In this document: piece after piece, positions 18,328-28,266 of the stretch
How positions within the stretch are numbered: the stretch's first letter is position 1
How the letters are laid out: each line of letters begins with the position of its first letter
Assembly: GCF_018448935.1 (NCBI RefSeq)
Contig: NZ_RCWC01000017.1
Location: 1 to 64,000, forward strand
Direction: 5' to 3'
Length of the DNA stretch: 64,000 bases
Origin: Photorhabdus noenieputensis
GTDB lineage: Bacteria; Pseudomonadota; Gammaproteobacteria; Enterobacterales; Enterobacteriaceae
Program-made: the position numbers and the translations under genes
The notes under the pieces: model-generated
Told to the model about the DNA's origin: nothing
What the model saw: the letters and a program-made list of their open reading frames with translations, nothing else
Databases searched by the model: none

Positions 18328-21300
18328 GGGATTATCTCCAATAAAGCTTGCAACGGATGCTTAAGTACTTGCCCTTCTATCCGCTTAACCTGACTGCGGC
18401 AGGAATAACCGGAGCTTAGACAACGCTCCAATGGTAATTTCTGCAAGGCAGGTTGCCAGGATAATTTATAGATACCAATAGAGTGTTCTATATTTTTGTT
18501 TTCATGACCATAGGTTCCAGCCATGCCACAGCAGCCTACACTGATATTATCCAGCTTGCTACCCAACCGATGGAAAATTTTTCCCCATTGTTGACTACTG
18601 CCCGGTAGCATAGTCACTTCAGTACAATGTCCAAATAGATACCATTTATCACCTGATTTTTCTTCATGGTTACTTTTCTCTGGTAAGGTATTAATCAACC
18701 ATTCATGAACAAGCTGAACCTCAAACTTCCCACGCTGTTCTCCCAGGATTTCTTTATATTCGTCCCGGTAGCACAGTACCAGCGCTGGATCGACACCGAC
18801 CATAGGAATACCCAACTCAGCCACTCGGCTCAGAAAATCTGACGTTTTTTTGGCCGTTTTAGCAAAGCGAGATAAGAACCCTTTGATATGTTGTGCTTTA
18901 CCGTTTGGCGAAAATGGCAGCAATACCGGTTTATATCCCAATTTTTCTACCAAATAGGCAAAATCGGCCACAACCTTAGCGTCGTAATAGCTAGTGAACG
19001 GGTCCTGAACAATCAACACATGTTCGTTACGATGAACTTGATCCATTTTTTCAAGCTGTTCCAGCGTGGTCGAAAGCGCATAATGACCCGCCAATTGTTG
19101 GTGTAATGTCGGGCTGGATAACAAGGGTAAATCCACCATGCCAATAGTCCGGCGACTCAATTCTTGCATCCACGGCTGTTTCAGGAAGAAATTAAAGACC
19201 CGAGGAACCTTAGCCATTAATGGCGTACTACTTTCCGCACTCGCCACAATATGATCACGTAAAGGGCGAAAATAGCGACCGTGATATAACTCAAGAAAAC
19301 GTGCACGAAATGACGGAACATCAATTTTAATTGGGCACTGTGTTGAGCAAGCTTTACATGCCAGACAACCAGACATTGCCTCTTTCACTTCGTGAGAAAA
19401 GTCATACTCCCCACGCCATGCCTGCCAGCTATTGCGAGTCTTTTCAATCAACCCACGCAAACTTGGGCGTTTTTGCGCTAATCCCTGTTTCAGTAACGTT
19501 AGATCCACACCCTGTTCAGACAAAAGGCGCAGCCATTCACGCACGAGTGTCGCACGTCCTTTCGGCGAATGAATACGTTGCTGAGTCACTTTCATCGATG
19601 GACACATCGGGCTTTTTACATCGAAATTAAAACAGAGCCCATTCCCATTACACTCCATAGCGCCACGGAATGTATTCCTGACATTTACCGGAATTGTCCG
19701 GTCATACGTTCCTCGTTTAACAGCATCGACTTTCATCATAGGGGCATCAATCCCCATCGGCGGACAAATTTTACCCGGATTCAAGCGGTTATCCGGATCA
19801 AAGGCAGCCTTAATCCGGCGTAATTCTTCATACAAGATGCTACCAAAAAACGCCGGGCTGTATTCAGCACGAAATCCTTTACCATGTTCTCCCCACAGCA
19901 AACCACCATAACGTGCCGTAAGATTGACAATTTCATCAGAAATCTGTTTCATCAGTATTTCTTGCTGAGGATCACACATATCCAGCGCGGGCCGAACGTG
20001 CAGCACCCCCGCATCCACATGGCCAAACATCCCATAATTGAGCTGGTGACTATCCAATAGCTGCCGGAATTCAACAATATAATCAGCAAGATGCTGTGGC
20101 GGCACACACGTATCTTCCACAAAAGGAATGGGTTTCGCCGCACCTTTACTGTTACCCAACAGGCCAACCGCTTTCTTGCGCATTGCATAAATACGCTCAA
20201 TATCAGCTAATTCTCGACAAATTTGATAACCAATAACCCCTGCTTGCTTGCTATCCATCAGCTCATCAAGGCGCTGACAAAGTGTTTCTACTTGCCGGTC
20301 TATCAAAGGTTGATCATCGCCGCTGAATTCAACAATATTCAGCCCCTGCATATCTTTGTTAGGAATATCAGTGATCAATTCCTTAACTGAATGCCAGACG
20401 ATATCCTCACGCGCCAAATTCAGCACCTTGGAATCTACGGTTTCAACCGATAACGCCTTTGCCTCCACCATAAAAGGGGCATTACGCAGTGCAGAATCAA
20501 ATGAATCATATTTCACATTCACCAATCGCCTGACTTTCGGCAGCGGAGTAATATCCAAAACCGCTTCAGTAATAAAAGCGAGTGTTCCTTCTGAACCAGT
20601 TAAAATACGCCCCAAGTCAAATTTCTGCATATCGTCACTGAAAACATGACGCAAATCATAACCGGTCAGAAAGCGATTAAGTTTAGGGAATTTTTCAACA
20701 ATAAGTTCACGCTGTTCACGGCAACGGCTAAGCACCGTGTTATAAATGCGACCAGTAACCGAATCTTCTTGCGCAATCGATTCCGCTTGGGCGATGTCCA
20801 TAACACGAGTGTCAAGTAATTCCCCCCCTAATAGAACTGCCCGCAGGCTAAGAACATGATCAGAAGTTTTACCATAGACTAATGAACCTTGACCGGATGC
20901 GTCGGTATTAATCATGCCGCCCAATGTTGCACGGTTACTGGTTGAAAGCTCTGGCGAAAAGAAATAACCATATGGACGTAAATATTGGTTTAGTTGGTCT
21001 TTAATCACACCCGCTTCAACTCTGACCCAGCCTTGCTCCGGGTTAATCTCAAGGATACGATTCATATAGCGGGACATATCCACCACCACACCATCATTAA
21101 GCGCCTGACCGTTTGTGCCTGTACCGCCACCGCGGGGAGTAAATGTCAAATTCTGATATTCTTTTTCACCGGCGACACGAGCCAGTAAAACCACATCGGC
21201 ACTGGATCGAGGGAAAACGACAGCCTGTGGTAAGAGTTGATAGATACTGTTATCTGTCGCCATCGTCAGGCGATCGGCATAACTGCTTGCAACATCTCCG

Positions 21301-21383
21301 GTGAATCCTTGTTCCTTTAATGTAGCCAAGAACTTCTGCGCGACCTCACTGACGTGCGGTGCTTGTGATATGCGTGGGATCAT
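18324..21383 (-). CDS. ydiJ: FAD/Fe-S oxidoreductase, D-2-hydroxyacid dehydrogenase type
   Basis: The protein is 1019 aa, starting at the ATG 21383 (MIPRISQAPHVSE), which matches E. coli YdiJ; a GTG at 21416 would add 11 residues. The N-terminal half is a PCMH-type FAD domain (TPRGGGTGTNGQAL) with a FAD-oxidase C-terminal domain ending HVDAGVLHVRP. The second half carries a ferredoxin motif, CLACKACSTQCPIKIDVP, and CCG-type cysteines (GHCTEVT, VGCCGMAGTYG). The family oxidises D-2-hydroxyglutarate or related acids; the exact substrate here is inferred. Confidence 0.9.
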   Translation of the reverse strand: MIPRISQAPHVSEVAQKFLATLKEQGFTGDVASSYADRLTMATDNSIYQLLPQAVVFPRSSADVVLLARVAGEKEYQNLTFTPRGGGTGTNGQALNDGVVVDMSRYMNRILEINPEQGWVRVEAGVIKDQLNQYLRPYGYFFSPELSTSNRATLGGMINTDASGQGSLVYGKTSDHVLSLRAVLLGGELLDTRVMDIAQAESIAQEDSVTGRIYNTVLSRCREQRELIVEKFPKLNRFLTGYDLRHVFSDDMQKFDLGRILTGSEGTLAFITEAVLDITPLPKVRRLVNVKYDSFDSALRNAPFMVEAKALSVETVDSKVLNLAREDIVWHSVKELITDIPNKDMQGLNIVEFSGDDQPLIDRQVETLCQRLDELMDSKQAGVIGYQICRELADIERIYAMRKKAVGLLGNSKGAAKPIPFVEDTCVPPQHLADYIVEFRQLLDSHQLNYGMFGHVDAGVLHVRPALDMCDPQQEILMKQISDEIVNLTARYGGLLWGEHGKGFRAEYSPAFFGSILYEELRRIKAAFDPDNRLNPGKICPPMGIDAPMMKVDAVKRGTYDRTIPVNVRNTFRGAMECNGNGLCFNFDVKSPMCPSMKVTQQRIHSPKGRATLVREWLRLLSEQGVDLTLLKQGLAQKRPSLRGLIEKTRNSWQAWRGEYDFSHEVKEAMSGCLACKACSTQCPIKIDVPSFRARFLELYHGRYFRPLRDHIVASAESSTPLMAKVPRVFNFFLKQPWMQELSRRTIGMVDLPLLSSPTLHQQLAGHYALSTTLEQLEKMDQVHRNEHVLIVQDPFTSYYDAKVVADFAYLVEKLGYKPVLLPFSPNGKAQHIKGFLSRFAKTAKKTSDFLSRVAELGIPMVGVDPALVLCYRDEYKEILGEQRGKFEVQLVHEWLINTLPEKSNHEEKSGDKWYLFGHCTEVTMLPGSSQQWGKIFHRLGSKLDNISVGCCGMAGTYGHENKNIEHSIGIYKLSWQPALQKLPLERCLSSGYSCRSQVKRIEGQVLKHPLQALLEIIP

Positions 21384-21606
21384 TATCGTTTTGACCCTTT
21401 TAAAATGAGTGTCCACATTGCTCCATTTATACTATCTTTGAATCAATGCCTTAATCAGCCGTAACCATTTACCACCGTTAACTGATTTGTCTGAGAAGGC
21501 AAGCGTTTACCTTACCATAATATTCACCTATTTTGAGTAACCTGTAGATAACATCCTATTTATTCATTATCTTTAGCGCCACTAAATCCCTGAGAGAAAT
21601 TAACTT

Positions 21607-22716
21607 ATGGACAAATCTCAACCGCATTATGACCTGCCAAAGCTATTATTTACTTTAATTTTCCTATCACTGTTAATTGTTACCAGTTTTTGGGTGATAA
21701 AGCCTTTTATCTTCGGTTTTGTCTGGGCTGGCATGGTTGTTATCGCCACCTGGCCATTATTAGAAAAACTACAGAACAGTTTATGGGGTAAACGCTGGAT
21801 TGCCGTCTCCATCATGACGCTACTGTTAATTCTATTGTTTGTGATCCCTGTCGCATTACTGGTCAGCAGCTTATTGGAAAACAGCGCGCCATTAATCCAG
21901 TGGGCTAAATCCCCTTCCCATTTTCAGATACCGCCAATGACCTGGCTGAATAGTATTCCTCTGGTTGGCGATAAACTTTACAGCGGTTGGAACTCGCTCA
22001 TAACTGGTGGTGGAAATGTCCTGATAGCTAAAGTCCAGCCTTATATTGGAGAAGCAGCAACCTGGTTCTTTACTCAAGCAGCAAATGCCGGGCGCTTCGT
22101 CTTCCATCTCGGTCTGATGGTGCTATTCAGCGTACTCTTATATCTGAAAGGCGAACAGGTAGCGCTAAGTATTCGCCATTTTGCCATTCGCCTGGCAAAG
22201 AAACGCGGAGATGCCGCCATCCTGTTGGCAGCACAATCTATCCGTGCCGTAGCGCTCGGCGTAGTCGTTACCGCGCTGGTTCAAGCCATTATCGGTGGTC
22301 TCGGCCTGGCTGTTTCAGGTATTCCTTATGCTACGTTGCTGACAGTACTTATGTTTGTCTGCTGTGTCGCTCAGCTTGGACCATTACTGATTTTAGTCCC
22401 TGCTGTCGCCTGGCTTTATTGGACAGGTGATACAACTTGGGGAACCGTACTACTGGTCTGGAGCTGCATCGTAACAACAATGGATGGATTTCTTCGCCCA
22501 TTTTTAATTCGTCTGGGCGCAGATTTACCTATGGCGCTGATATTAATAGGTGTTATTGGTGGGATACTCTCATTTGGCATGATTGGCTTATTTATCGGCC
22601 CCGTTGTATTAGCAGTTGCTTATCGTTTATTAATCGCATGGATGAACGAAGTCCCAGAACCTGAAAATGATTTAGCTGAAACGGAAAAATATCTGGAACA
22701 AGAATTTTCAGAATAA
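21607..22716 (+). CDS. ydiK: AI-2E/PerM family membrane transporter
   Basis: This 369-aa inner-membrane protein has 7-8 hydrophobic segments in the PerM/TqsA (AI-2E exporter-like) pattern, with the conserved end GIIGGILSFGMIGLFIGPV-like stretch. The substrate is unknown. It is divergent from ydiJ with a 220-base gap and has a perfect hairpin downstream (22745-22770), before rprA. Confidence 0.88.
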   Translation: MDKSQPHYDLPKLLFTLIFLSLLIVTSFWVIKPFIFGFVWAGMVVIATWPLLEKLQNSLWGKRWIAVSIMTLLLILLFVIPVALLVSSLLENSAPLIQWAKSPSHFQIPPMTWLNSIPLVGDKLYSGWNSLITGGGNVLIAKVQPYIGEAATWFFTQAANAGRFVFHLGLMVLFSVLLYLKGEQVALSIRHFAIRLAKKRGDAAILLAAQSIRAVALGVVVTALVQAIIGGLGLAVSGIPYATLLTVLMFVCCVAQLGPLLILVPAVAWLYWTGDTTWGTVLLVWSCIVTTMDGFLRPFLIRLGADLPMALILIGVIGGILSFGMIGLFIGPVVLAVAYRLLIAWMNEVPEPENDLAETEKYLEQEFSE

Positions 22717-22744
22717 TTTGTATGATAATTAATTCTGACTTACA

Positions 22745-22770
22745 TAGCGAAAGAGAATTAGCTCTTTCGC
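22745..22770 (+). terminator. hairpin after ydiK
   Basis: AGCGAAAGAG / CTCTTTCGCT is a perfect 10-bp stem with loop AATTAG. It lacks a T tract on the plus strand, so it may be an mRNA 3' stabiliser instead. Confidence 0.5.
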
Positions 22771-22895
22771 TAAAGCATAATCTTATAAAACTTACCACTC
22801 TTTTTCGGTGCTTATTCATTAAATATAATTATTGTGAAAAAATTGTTAAAATTTAGTTAAATTTGGCTCATTTTAGCCGTAAATAATACGGAAAT

Positions 22896-22938
22896 TAGGA
22901 CAATTCTTAATGAATAAACCACATAACTAAATTAATAT
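22896..22938 (+). promoter_or_regulatory. RcsB-type box and promoter of rprA
   Basis: TAGGACAATTCTTA (22896-22909) matches the RcsB box TAGGAATATTCTTA at 12 of 14 positions. TAATAT (22933-22938) serves as the -10. The box would lie at about -49 to -36, a normal activating position. Confidence 0.65.
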
Positions 22939-22944
22939 AAACGG

Positions 22945-23053
22945 GCTATGAACGAGACGTTTATTTCTCCTTTTGATGGTTCTACTTGTTAGAAACTCCT
23001 ATATTGCTGTGTGTAGTCCTTGCCTATCACGCCCATGATAGGCTTTTTTTTTG
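22945..23053 (+). ncRNA. rprA: small RNA RprA
   Basis: This RcsB-induced, Hfq-dependent RNA stimulates rpoS translation in enterics. The segment TTGCTGTGTGTAGTC followed by a GCCTATCA / TGATAGGC hairpin and a run of nine T is nearly identical to the 3' half of E. coli RprA. The 5' half is divergent, so the start is inferred from the promoter. It lies between ydiK and the ppsA side, as in E. coli. Confidence 0.85.
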
Positions 23054-23099
23054 TTACTTTTACTTCCACAGAAACTGTAATCAGCAACCTTAACTGTGA

Positions 23100-23130
23100 A
23101 AAAACCCGCCATTATTTTGACGGGCCTTTA
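23100..23130 (-). terminator. ppsA terminator
   Basis: On the minus strand CCCGTC / GGCGGG (one T-G pair) is followed by TTTTTT, 25 bases after the ppsA stop. Confidence 0.7.
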
Positions 23131-23154
23131 ATTTCAATTGCGTACTATTCTCAA

Positions 23155-25533
23155 TTAACTCACTTTCGCTAATCCTAACCAAGTTTTTACCACGGTATCT
23201 GGATTTAATGACAAGCTATCAATACCCTCTTTCATCAACCAGTGAGCGAAATCCTGATGGTCTGAAGGCCCTTGACCACAAATTCCCACATATTTGTTTT
23301 GACGTTTGGCTGCCTGAATAGCTAATGAAAGCATGGCCTTGACCGCATCATTACGTTCATCAAAGAGTTCAGATACCACGCCAGAATCCCGATCCAAACC
23401 AAGAGTCAATTGAGTCATATCATTAGAACCAATAGAGAAGCCATCAAAATGTTCAAGGAACTGTTCTGCCAGAATTGCGTTGGACGGAATCTCGCACATC
23501 ATAATGACTTTTAAGCCATTTTCACCGCGCTTCAACCCTTGGGATGCCAGTTCAGCAATAACCGCTTCAGCCTGAGCTACCGTACGTACGAACGGGATCA
23601 TAATTTCGACGTTGGTCAACCCCATATCATTACGTACACGTTTAACCGCTTCGCACTCCAAGGCAAAACAGCGACGGAAACTGTCAGAAACATAACGCCC
23701 TGCGCCACGGAAACCTAGCATGGGGTTCTCTTCATCAGGCTCATAAATCTCACCGCCAACCAAATTGGCATATTCATTGGATTTAAAGTCAGACAAACGC
23801 ACAATAACCCGTTTCGGCCAGAACGCAGCCGCCAGAGTCGCGATCCCCTCGGTCAAGCGTCCAATATAGAATTCAACCGGATTATCATAACCGGCCATCA
23901 GCGATCTTATCTCTTGCTGTAACTCCGGAGTTTGTTGATCAAACTCCAGTAATGCGCGGGGGTGTACACCAATCATCCGATTAATAATGAACTCCAAACG
24001 AGCAAGACCTACACCGTCATTCGGCAATCGGGCAAAATCAAATGCACGATCTGGGTTGCCGACGTTTAGCATAATTTTTACATCAAGCTCCGGTAACTGA
24101 TCGACCTGAGAACTTTGTACAGTAAAGTCCAGTTGATTCTGATAAACAAAACCCGTATCACCTTCCGCGCAGGAAACTGTTACCGGCTGATTCTCTTGCA
24201 AACGTTCCGTTGCATCACCGCATCCAACAACTGCGGGAATGCCCAATTCCCGGGCAATAATCGCGGCATGACAGGTCCGTCCACCTCGGTTAGTCACAAT
24301 TGCAGCGGCTTTTTTCATAATAGGCTCCCAATCGGGATCGGTCATATCAGTGACCAGAACATCACCCGGTTGGATGCGGTCCATTTCATTCAGGTTGTGA
24401 ATAACTTTTACTCGACCTGCACCAATACGATGACCTATGGCACGCCCTTCCACCAAGACTTGACCTTGTTCATTCAGTTGGTAACGCTCCATAACCTGCT
24501 GGTTTGAGCGGACAGTCTCAGGACGCGCTTGAACAATGTACAACTTGCCGTTATGACCATCTTTAGCCCATTCAATATCCATTGGTCGGCCATAATGTTT
24601 TTCAATTAATAATGCTTGACGCGCTAATGCCTCAACTTCTTCATCAGCTAAAGAGAAACGATTGCGTTGTGATGCAGGTACATCTTCGATACGTACCTGC
24701 TTACCATGTTCTTTATTGTCAGCATAGATCATATGCAGTTTTTTAGAACCCAGGTTACGCCGCACAATTGCCGGTTTTCCCTTATTCAGGGTTGACTTAT
24801 GAACATAGAACTCATCCGGGTTCACTGCGCCCTGAACAACCATCTCACCCAATCCGTAAGCAGAGGTAATAAAAACAACCTGATCAAACCCTGATTCAGT
24901 ATCAATAGTGAACATCACACCAGAAGAGGCGAGATCAGAACGCACCATACGTTGTACACCCGCAGATAGTGCAACGCCTCGATGGTCATATCCCTGATGG
25001 ACACGATAGGAAATAGCGCGATCATTAAACAATGAAGCAAACACATGCTTGATGGCAACCATCACAGCATCAATGCCTTGCACGTTTAGAAAAGTTTCCT
25101 GCTGCCCGGCGAAAGAGGCATCAGGCATATCTTCAGCCGTTGCCGAAGAACGTACAGCAAAAGAGGCTTCTGGCTCTCCTTCAGACAACTGTTGATAAGC
25201 ATCCTGAATATCTTTTTCCAATTGTGGCGTAAATGGCGTATCAATCACCCATTGGCGAATTTTTGCGCCAGCTTTAGACAGTTGATTAATATCATCAACA
25301 TCCGTTTCATCCAACAAGTCATAAATACGCTGATTGACGCCACTTTGTTCCAAGAAATCATTAAATGCCTGTGCTGTCGTAGCAAAACCATTCGGGACAG
25401 AAACCCCCAATTCTGACAGGTGAGTGATCATTTCTCCCAGGGAGGCGTTTTTACCACCAACCCGGTCAATATCATGCATACCTAATTGGTTATACCAAAG
25501 CACATTACGCGGGGTGAGGTCATTATTGGGCAT
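23155..25533 (-). CDS. ppsA: phosphoenolpyruvate synthase
   Basis: It converts pyruvate and ATP to phosphoenolpyruvate, AMP and phosphate in gluconeogenesis. The start at ATG 25533 ([18 protein letters not shown]) follows AGGA at 9 bases and fits the E. coli N-terminus, giving 792 aa (E. coli 792). The N-terminal ATP-binding domain runs to about 345, the phosphohistidine domain holds [17 protein letters not shown] with the catalytic His, and the C-terminal domain ends in GICGQGPSD. An upstream in-frame ATG at 25584 is less likely. It is divergent from its regulator ppsR. Confidence 0.97.
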   Translation of the reverse strand: MPNNDLTPRNVLWYNQLGMHDIDRVGGKNASLGEMITHLSELGVSVPNGFATTAQAFNDFLEQSGVNQRIYDLLDETDVDDINQLSKAGAKIRQWVIDTPFTPQLEKDIQDAYQQLSEGEPEASFAVRSSATAEDMPDASFAGQQETFLNVQGIDAVMVAIKHVFASLFNDRAISYRVHQGYDHRGVALSAGVQRMVRSDLASSGVMFTIDTESGFDQVVFITSAYGLGEMVVQGAVNPDEFYVHKSTLNKGKPAIVRRNLGSKKLHMIYADNKEHGKQVRIEDVPASQRNRFSLADEEVEALARQALLIEKHYGRPMDIEWAKDGHNGKLYIVQARPETVRSNQQVMERYQLNEQGQVLVEGRAIGHRIGAGRVKVIHNLNEMDRIQPGDVLVTDMTDPDWEPIMKKAAAIVTNRGGRTCHAAIIARELGIPAVVGCGDATERLQENQPVTVSCAEGDTGFVYQNQLDFTVQSSQVDQLPELDVKIMLNVGNPDRAFDFARLPNDGVGLARLEFIINRMIGVHPRALLEFDQQTPELQQEIRSLMAGYDNPVEFYIGRLTEGIATLAAAFWPKRVIVRLSDFKSNEYANLVGGEIYEPDEENPMLGFRGAGRYVSDSFRRCFALECEAVKRVRNDMGLTNVEIMIPFVRTVAQAEAVIAELASQGLKRGENGLKVIMMCEIPSNAILAEQFLEHFDGFSIGSNDMTQLTLGLDRDSGVVSELFDERNDAVKAMLSLAIQAAKRQNKYVGICGQGPSDHQDFAHWLMKEGIDSLSLNPDTVVKTWLGLAKVS

Positions 25534-25632
25534 TAAAACAATCCTTTTAGCATTTGGGTACAAATCGGAAAATTGGCGCTGCATAGAGCAGCCATAATTA
25601 GATTAACACAATGTTTTCGCACACATAGAAAG

Positions 25633-25646
25633 GTGAATCGATCAAC
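25633..25646 (-). promoter_or_regulatory. Cra-type operator between ppsA and ppsR
   Basis: GTGAATCGATCAAC resembles the Cra site TGAATCGNTTCA. It lies about 100 bases upstream of ppsA; E. coli Cra activates ppsA from such a place. Confidence 0.5.
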
Positions 25647-25736
25647 CCAACACATTATTTTTTTCTTAGGTATACTTTGCAGAAAATCGATATCCGGTTT
25701 TATTCAACTAAACAATAAAAGGTCACTATAAATATC

Positions 25737-26618
25737 ATGGCAGAATTCAGATTAAAAACATCAGCGGAACGCAATAATGTTGAAGGCGTTGAGAATGTTG
25801 AACGCACCGTTTTCTTTATTTCAGATGGCACGGCAATTACCGCGGAAGTATTAGGCCATGCTGTCTTATCACAATTTCCCATCAAAATAACTTCTTATAC
25901 TCTCCCTTTTGTTGCCAGTGAAACTCGCGCAAAAGAAATAAAGCAACAAATAAACCAGATATATCAGGATACGCGCATAAGACCTTTAGTTTTCTATTCC
26001 ATTATCTCTTCTGGAGTGAAAAATATTATTACCAGCAGCGAAGGATTTTGTCAGGATATTGTACAAACACTGGTCGCCCCATTACAGCAAGAAACCGGAT
26101 TGGAACCCAAACCCGAACTTAATCGCACCCACGGTCTGACTGAGAAGAATCTCAGTCAGTACGATGCGCGCATAGCCGCTATTGATTATGCCCTGGCACA
26201 TGATGATGGCATCTCTTTACGTAATCTTGACCAAGCACAGGTTATCCTACTGGGCGTATCCCGCTGCGGGAAAACCCCCACCAGCCTCTATTTAGCCATG
26301 CAATTTGGTATTCAGGCTGCAAATTATCCTTTCACTGCGGATGATATGGACAATTTACAATTACCTGCGACATTAAAACAATTTCAACATAAGTTATTCG
26401 GTTTAACTATAAGCCCTGAACGGCTGGCGGCGATTAGGGAAGAACGTCGAGAAAACAGCCGTTATGCATCATTAAGGCAATGTAGAATAGAAATTTCCGA
26501 AGTTGAAGCTTTATTCCGTAAAAATAAGATTAATTATCTTAACACCACCAATTATTCTGTTGAAGAAATCTCGACCAAAATAATCGATATGATGAAGCTA
26601 AACCGCCGAATGTTTTAA
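25737..26618 (+). CDS. ppsR: PEP synthase regulatory protein (kinase/pyrophosphorylase)
   Basis: PpsR inactivates PpsA by ADP-dependent phosphorylation of a threonine next to the catalytic histidine, and reactivates it by phosphate-dependent pyrophosphorolysis. The 293-aa protein carries [13 protein letters not shown] near its start and the P-loop-like [19 protein letters not shown] at about 180. It ends in the conserved SVEEISTKI ... RRMF. The N-terminus is about 16 residues longer than in E. coli; no internal ATG lies before the conserved region. Confidence 0.95.
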   Translation: MAEFRLKTSAERNNVEGVENVERTVFFISDGTAITAEVLGHAVLSQFPIKITSYTLPFVASETRAKEIKQQINQIYQDTRIRPLVFYSIISSGVKNIITSSEGFCQDIVQTLVAPLQQETGLEPKPELNRTHGLTEKNLSQYDARIAAIDYALAHDDGISLRNLDQAQVILLGVSRCGKTPTSLYLAMQFGIQAANYPFTADDMDNLQLPATLKQFQHKLFGLTISPERLAAIREERRENSRYASLRQCRIEISEVEALFRKNKINYLNTTNYSVEEISTKIIDMMKLNRRMF

Positions 26619-26759
26619 AAATATATCAATAGGAATAATGGAAAAAAATTTATCATATGATTAATTATATCATTTGTTTAACTTAGTCGTTTTCGTTTAT
26701 TGTAATTTCAATTACCTATAGATATGCCTGCTAATGTGAAACGAACTTTGAGAAAATAT

Positions 26760-27806
26760 ATGTACAAAACAGATGGTTTAAGGACTCACCGTGTTGATAG
26801 TTTGGTCACACCTCAAACTCTTGCAATTCAATTTCCCGTATCCGAAAAAATCGCCAACAATGTGACAGCGTCACGGAAACGTATTGCCGATATTCTCTGC
26901 GGGAATGATCCACGGCTTATGGTAATCATCGGTCCTTGTTCTATTCATGATATTGATGCTGCTTTGGATTATGCTCAGCGATTGAATAGATTGCGTACAA
27001 AATACCAGCACAGACTGGAAATTATTATGCGCACCTATTTTGAGAAACCACGCACGGTGGTAGGCTGGAAAGGTTTAATTTCAGATCCCTATCTCGACGG
27101 CTCTTGCCAGGTAAATCGGGGTATTACTTTAGCTCGGAAATTATTGGTTGACGTCAATGAGTTGGGTTTACCCACGGCAACCGAATTTCTAGATATGGTG
27201 ACCGGCCAATATATTGCTGACCTGATCAGTTGGGGCGCTATCGGAGCCCGAACAACAGAGAGCCAGATTCACCGTGAAATGGCATCCGCCCTCTCCTGTC
27301 CAGTTGGCTTTAAAAATGGCACGGATGGCAACATCCGTATCGCCATAGATGCAATCCGCGCAGCCAGTGTTCATCACACATTTCTCTCGCCAGATAAGCG
27401 CGGTCAGATGACCATCTATCAAACCGAAGGCAACCCATACGGCCACATTATTATGCGTGGAGGCAAACAGCCTAATTACAGTGCCGAAGATATCGCTCTG
27501 GCTTGTGCCCAGCTACGTGAATTTAATTTACCAGAACATTTAGTTGTCGATTTCAGTCATGGTAATTGTCAGAAAATACATAAACGCCAACTGACTATAG
27601 CAAAAGAGGTGGGCCAACAGATTCAAGAAGGTTCTACCGCTATTGTCGGTGTGATGGTTGAAAGTTTTCTGGTTGAAGGCACCCAGAAAATCATTCAAGG
27701 GGAACCGCTAAATTATGGTCAATCGATCACAGATCCTTGTCTAAACTGGCAAGATACAGAACAACTTATTGACATTCTCGCCGAAGCAGTCAGTTACCGT
27801 TTCTAA
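26760..27806 (+). CDS. aroH: 3-deoxy-7-phosphoheptulonate (DAHP) synthase, class I
   Basis: It condenses PEP and erythrose 4-phosphate to DAHP, the first step of the shikimate pathway. The start is the ATG at 26760 (MYKTDGLRTHRV), matching AroH of E. coli (348 aa); an in-frame ATG at 26724 has no ribosome-binding site. Motifs include IGPCSIHD, KPRTVVGWKGLI, GARTTESQIHRE and VDFSHGNCQK. The ppsA-ppsR-aroH-hemP context supports the Trp-sensitive isoenzyme, but a clear TrpR operator was not found. Confidence 0.93.
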   Translation: MYKTDGLRTHRVDSLVTPQTLAIQFPVSEKIANNVTASRKRIADILCGNDPRLMVIIGPCSIHDIDAALDYAQRLNRLRTKYQHRLEIIMRTYFEKPRTVVGWKGLISDPYLDGSCQVNRGITLARKLLVDVNELGLPTATEFLDMVTGQYIADLISWGAIGARTTESQIHREMASALSCPVGFKNGTDGNIRIAIDAIRAASVHHTFLSPDKRGQMTIYQTEGNPYGHIIMRGGKQPNYSAEDIALACAQLREFNLPEHLVVDFSHGNCQKIHKRQLTIAKEVGQQIQEGSTAIVGVMVESFLVEGTQKIIQGEPLNYGQSITDPCLNWQDTEQLIDILAEAVSYRF

Positions 27807-27820
27807 CTCCTTATTCTGAG

Positions 27821-27851
27821 TTAGCCTTTTTCATTCATAAAAGGCTAACTA
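27821..27851 (+). terminator. aroH terminator
   Basis: GTTAGCCTTTT / AAAAGGCTAAC is a perfect 11-bp stem with an 8-base loop just after the aroH stop; the following sequence is TAATAAC, so the T stretch lies inside the stem. Confidence 0.65.
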
Positions 27852-27930
27852 ATAACAAATTAATTAACTTGCATTAATGTATTGATCATGACCACCAAAA
27901 ATATTGCTTGAAGTCACCTCTTCATATAAC

Positions 27931-27949
27931 GATAATAATTCTCACTATG
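27931..27949 (+). promoter_or_regulatory. Fur-type box upstream of hemP
   Basis: GATAATAATTCTCACTATG matches the Fur consensus in both half-sites, with a second overlapping half-site GATAATAG from 27949. It lies 30-50 bases before hemP and probably controls the whole heme locus by iron. Confidence 0.7.
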
Positions 27950-27978
27950 ATAATAGTTAGTATTCGCAAAGTGGTTTT

Positions 27979-28176
27979 ATGACTAAAATGTGTCACCAAC
28001 ATTCTTGCATTGCGCTTGAAAAACAATACAACGCCTATCCTGCTGAAATTGTAGAAATTGGCTACATTGACAGCAAACAACTATTAGGTGAGCTAGGAAT
28101 TACCAGAATTCGTCACCAAGGAGAATTCTACCAATTACGCCAAACTAAAGCCGGTAAGCTGATACTAACTAAATAA
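27979..28176 (+). CDS. hemP: hemin uptake protein HemP
   Basis: The 65-aa small protein belongs to the HemP/HmuP family (E. coli YdiE), which often precedes heme receptor genes and in some species activates them. The C-terminal half GITRIRHQGEFYQLRQTKAGKLILTK is the family core. Its Fur-type promoter and position just before hmuR suggest it is the first gene of the locus. Confidence 0.9.
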   Translation: MTKMCHQHSCIALEKQYNAYPAEIVEIGYIDSKQLLGELGITRIRHQGEFYQLRQTKAGKLILTK

Positions 28177-28266
28177 AATAATAACTCAGCCAGCCACCCA
28201 GATCGCGTATCGGGGCAGCCAGCTATATCCATAACTCATTAAATATTATTATGGAGATTCCGTCTG

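Noticed and set aside
26671..26690. TrpR-like operator before aroH
   Set aside because: TTTAACTTAGT matches only part of the TrpR palindrome and needs an inserted base.
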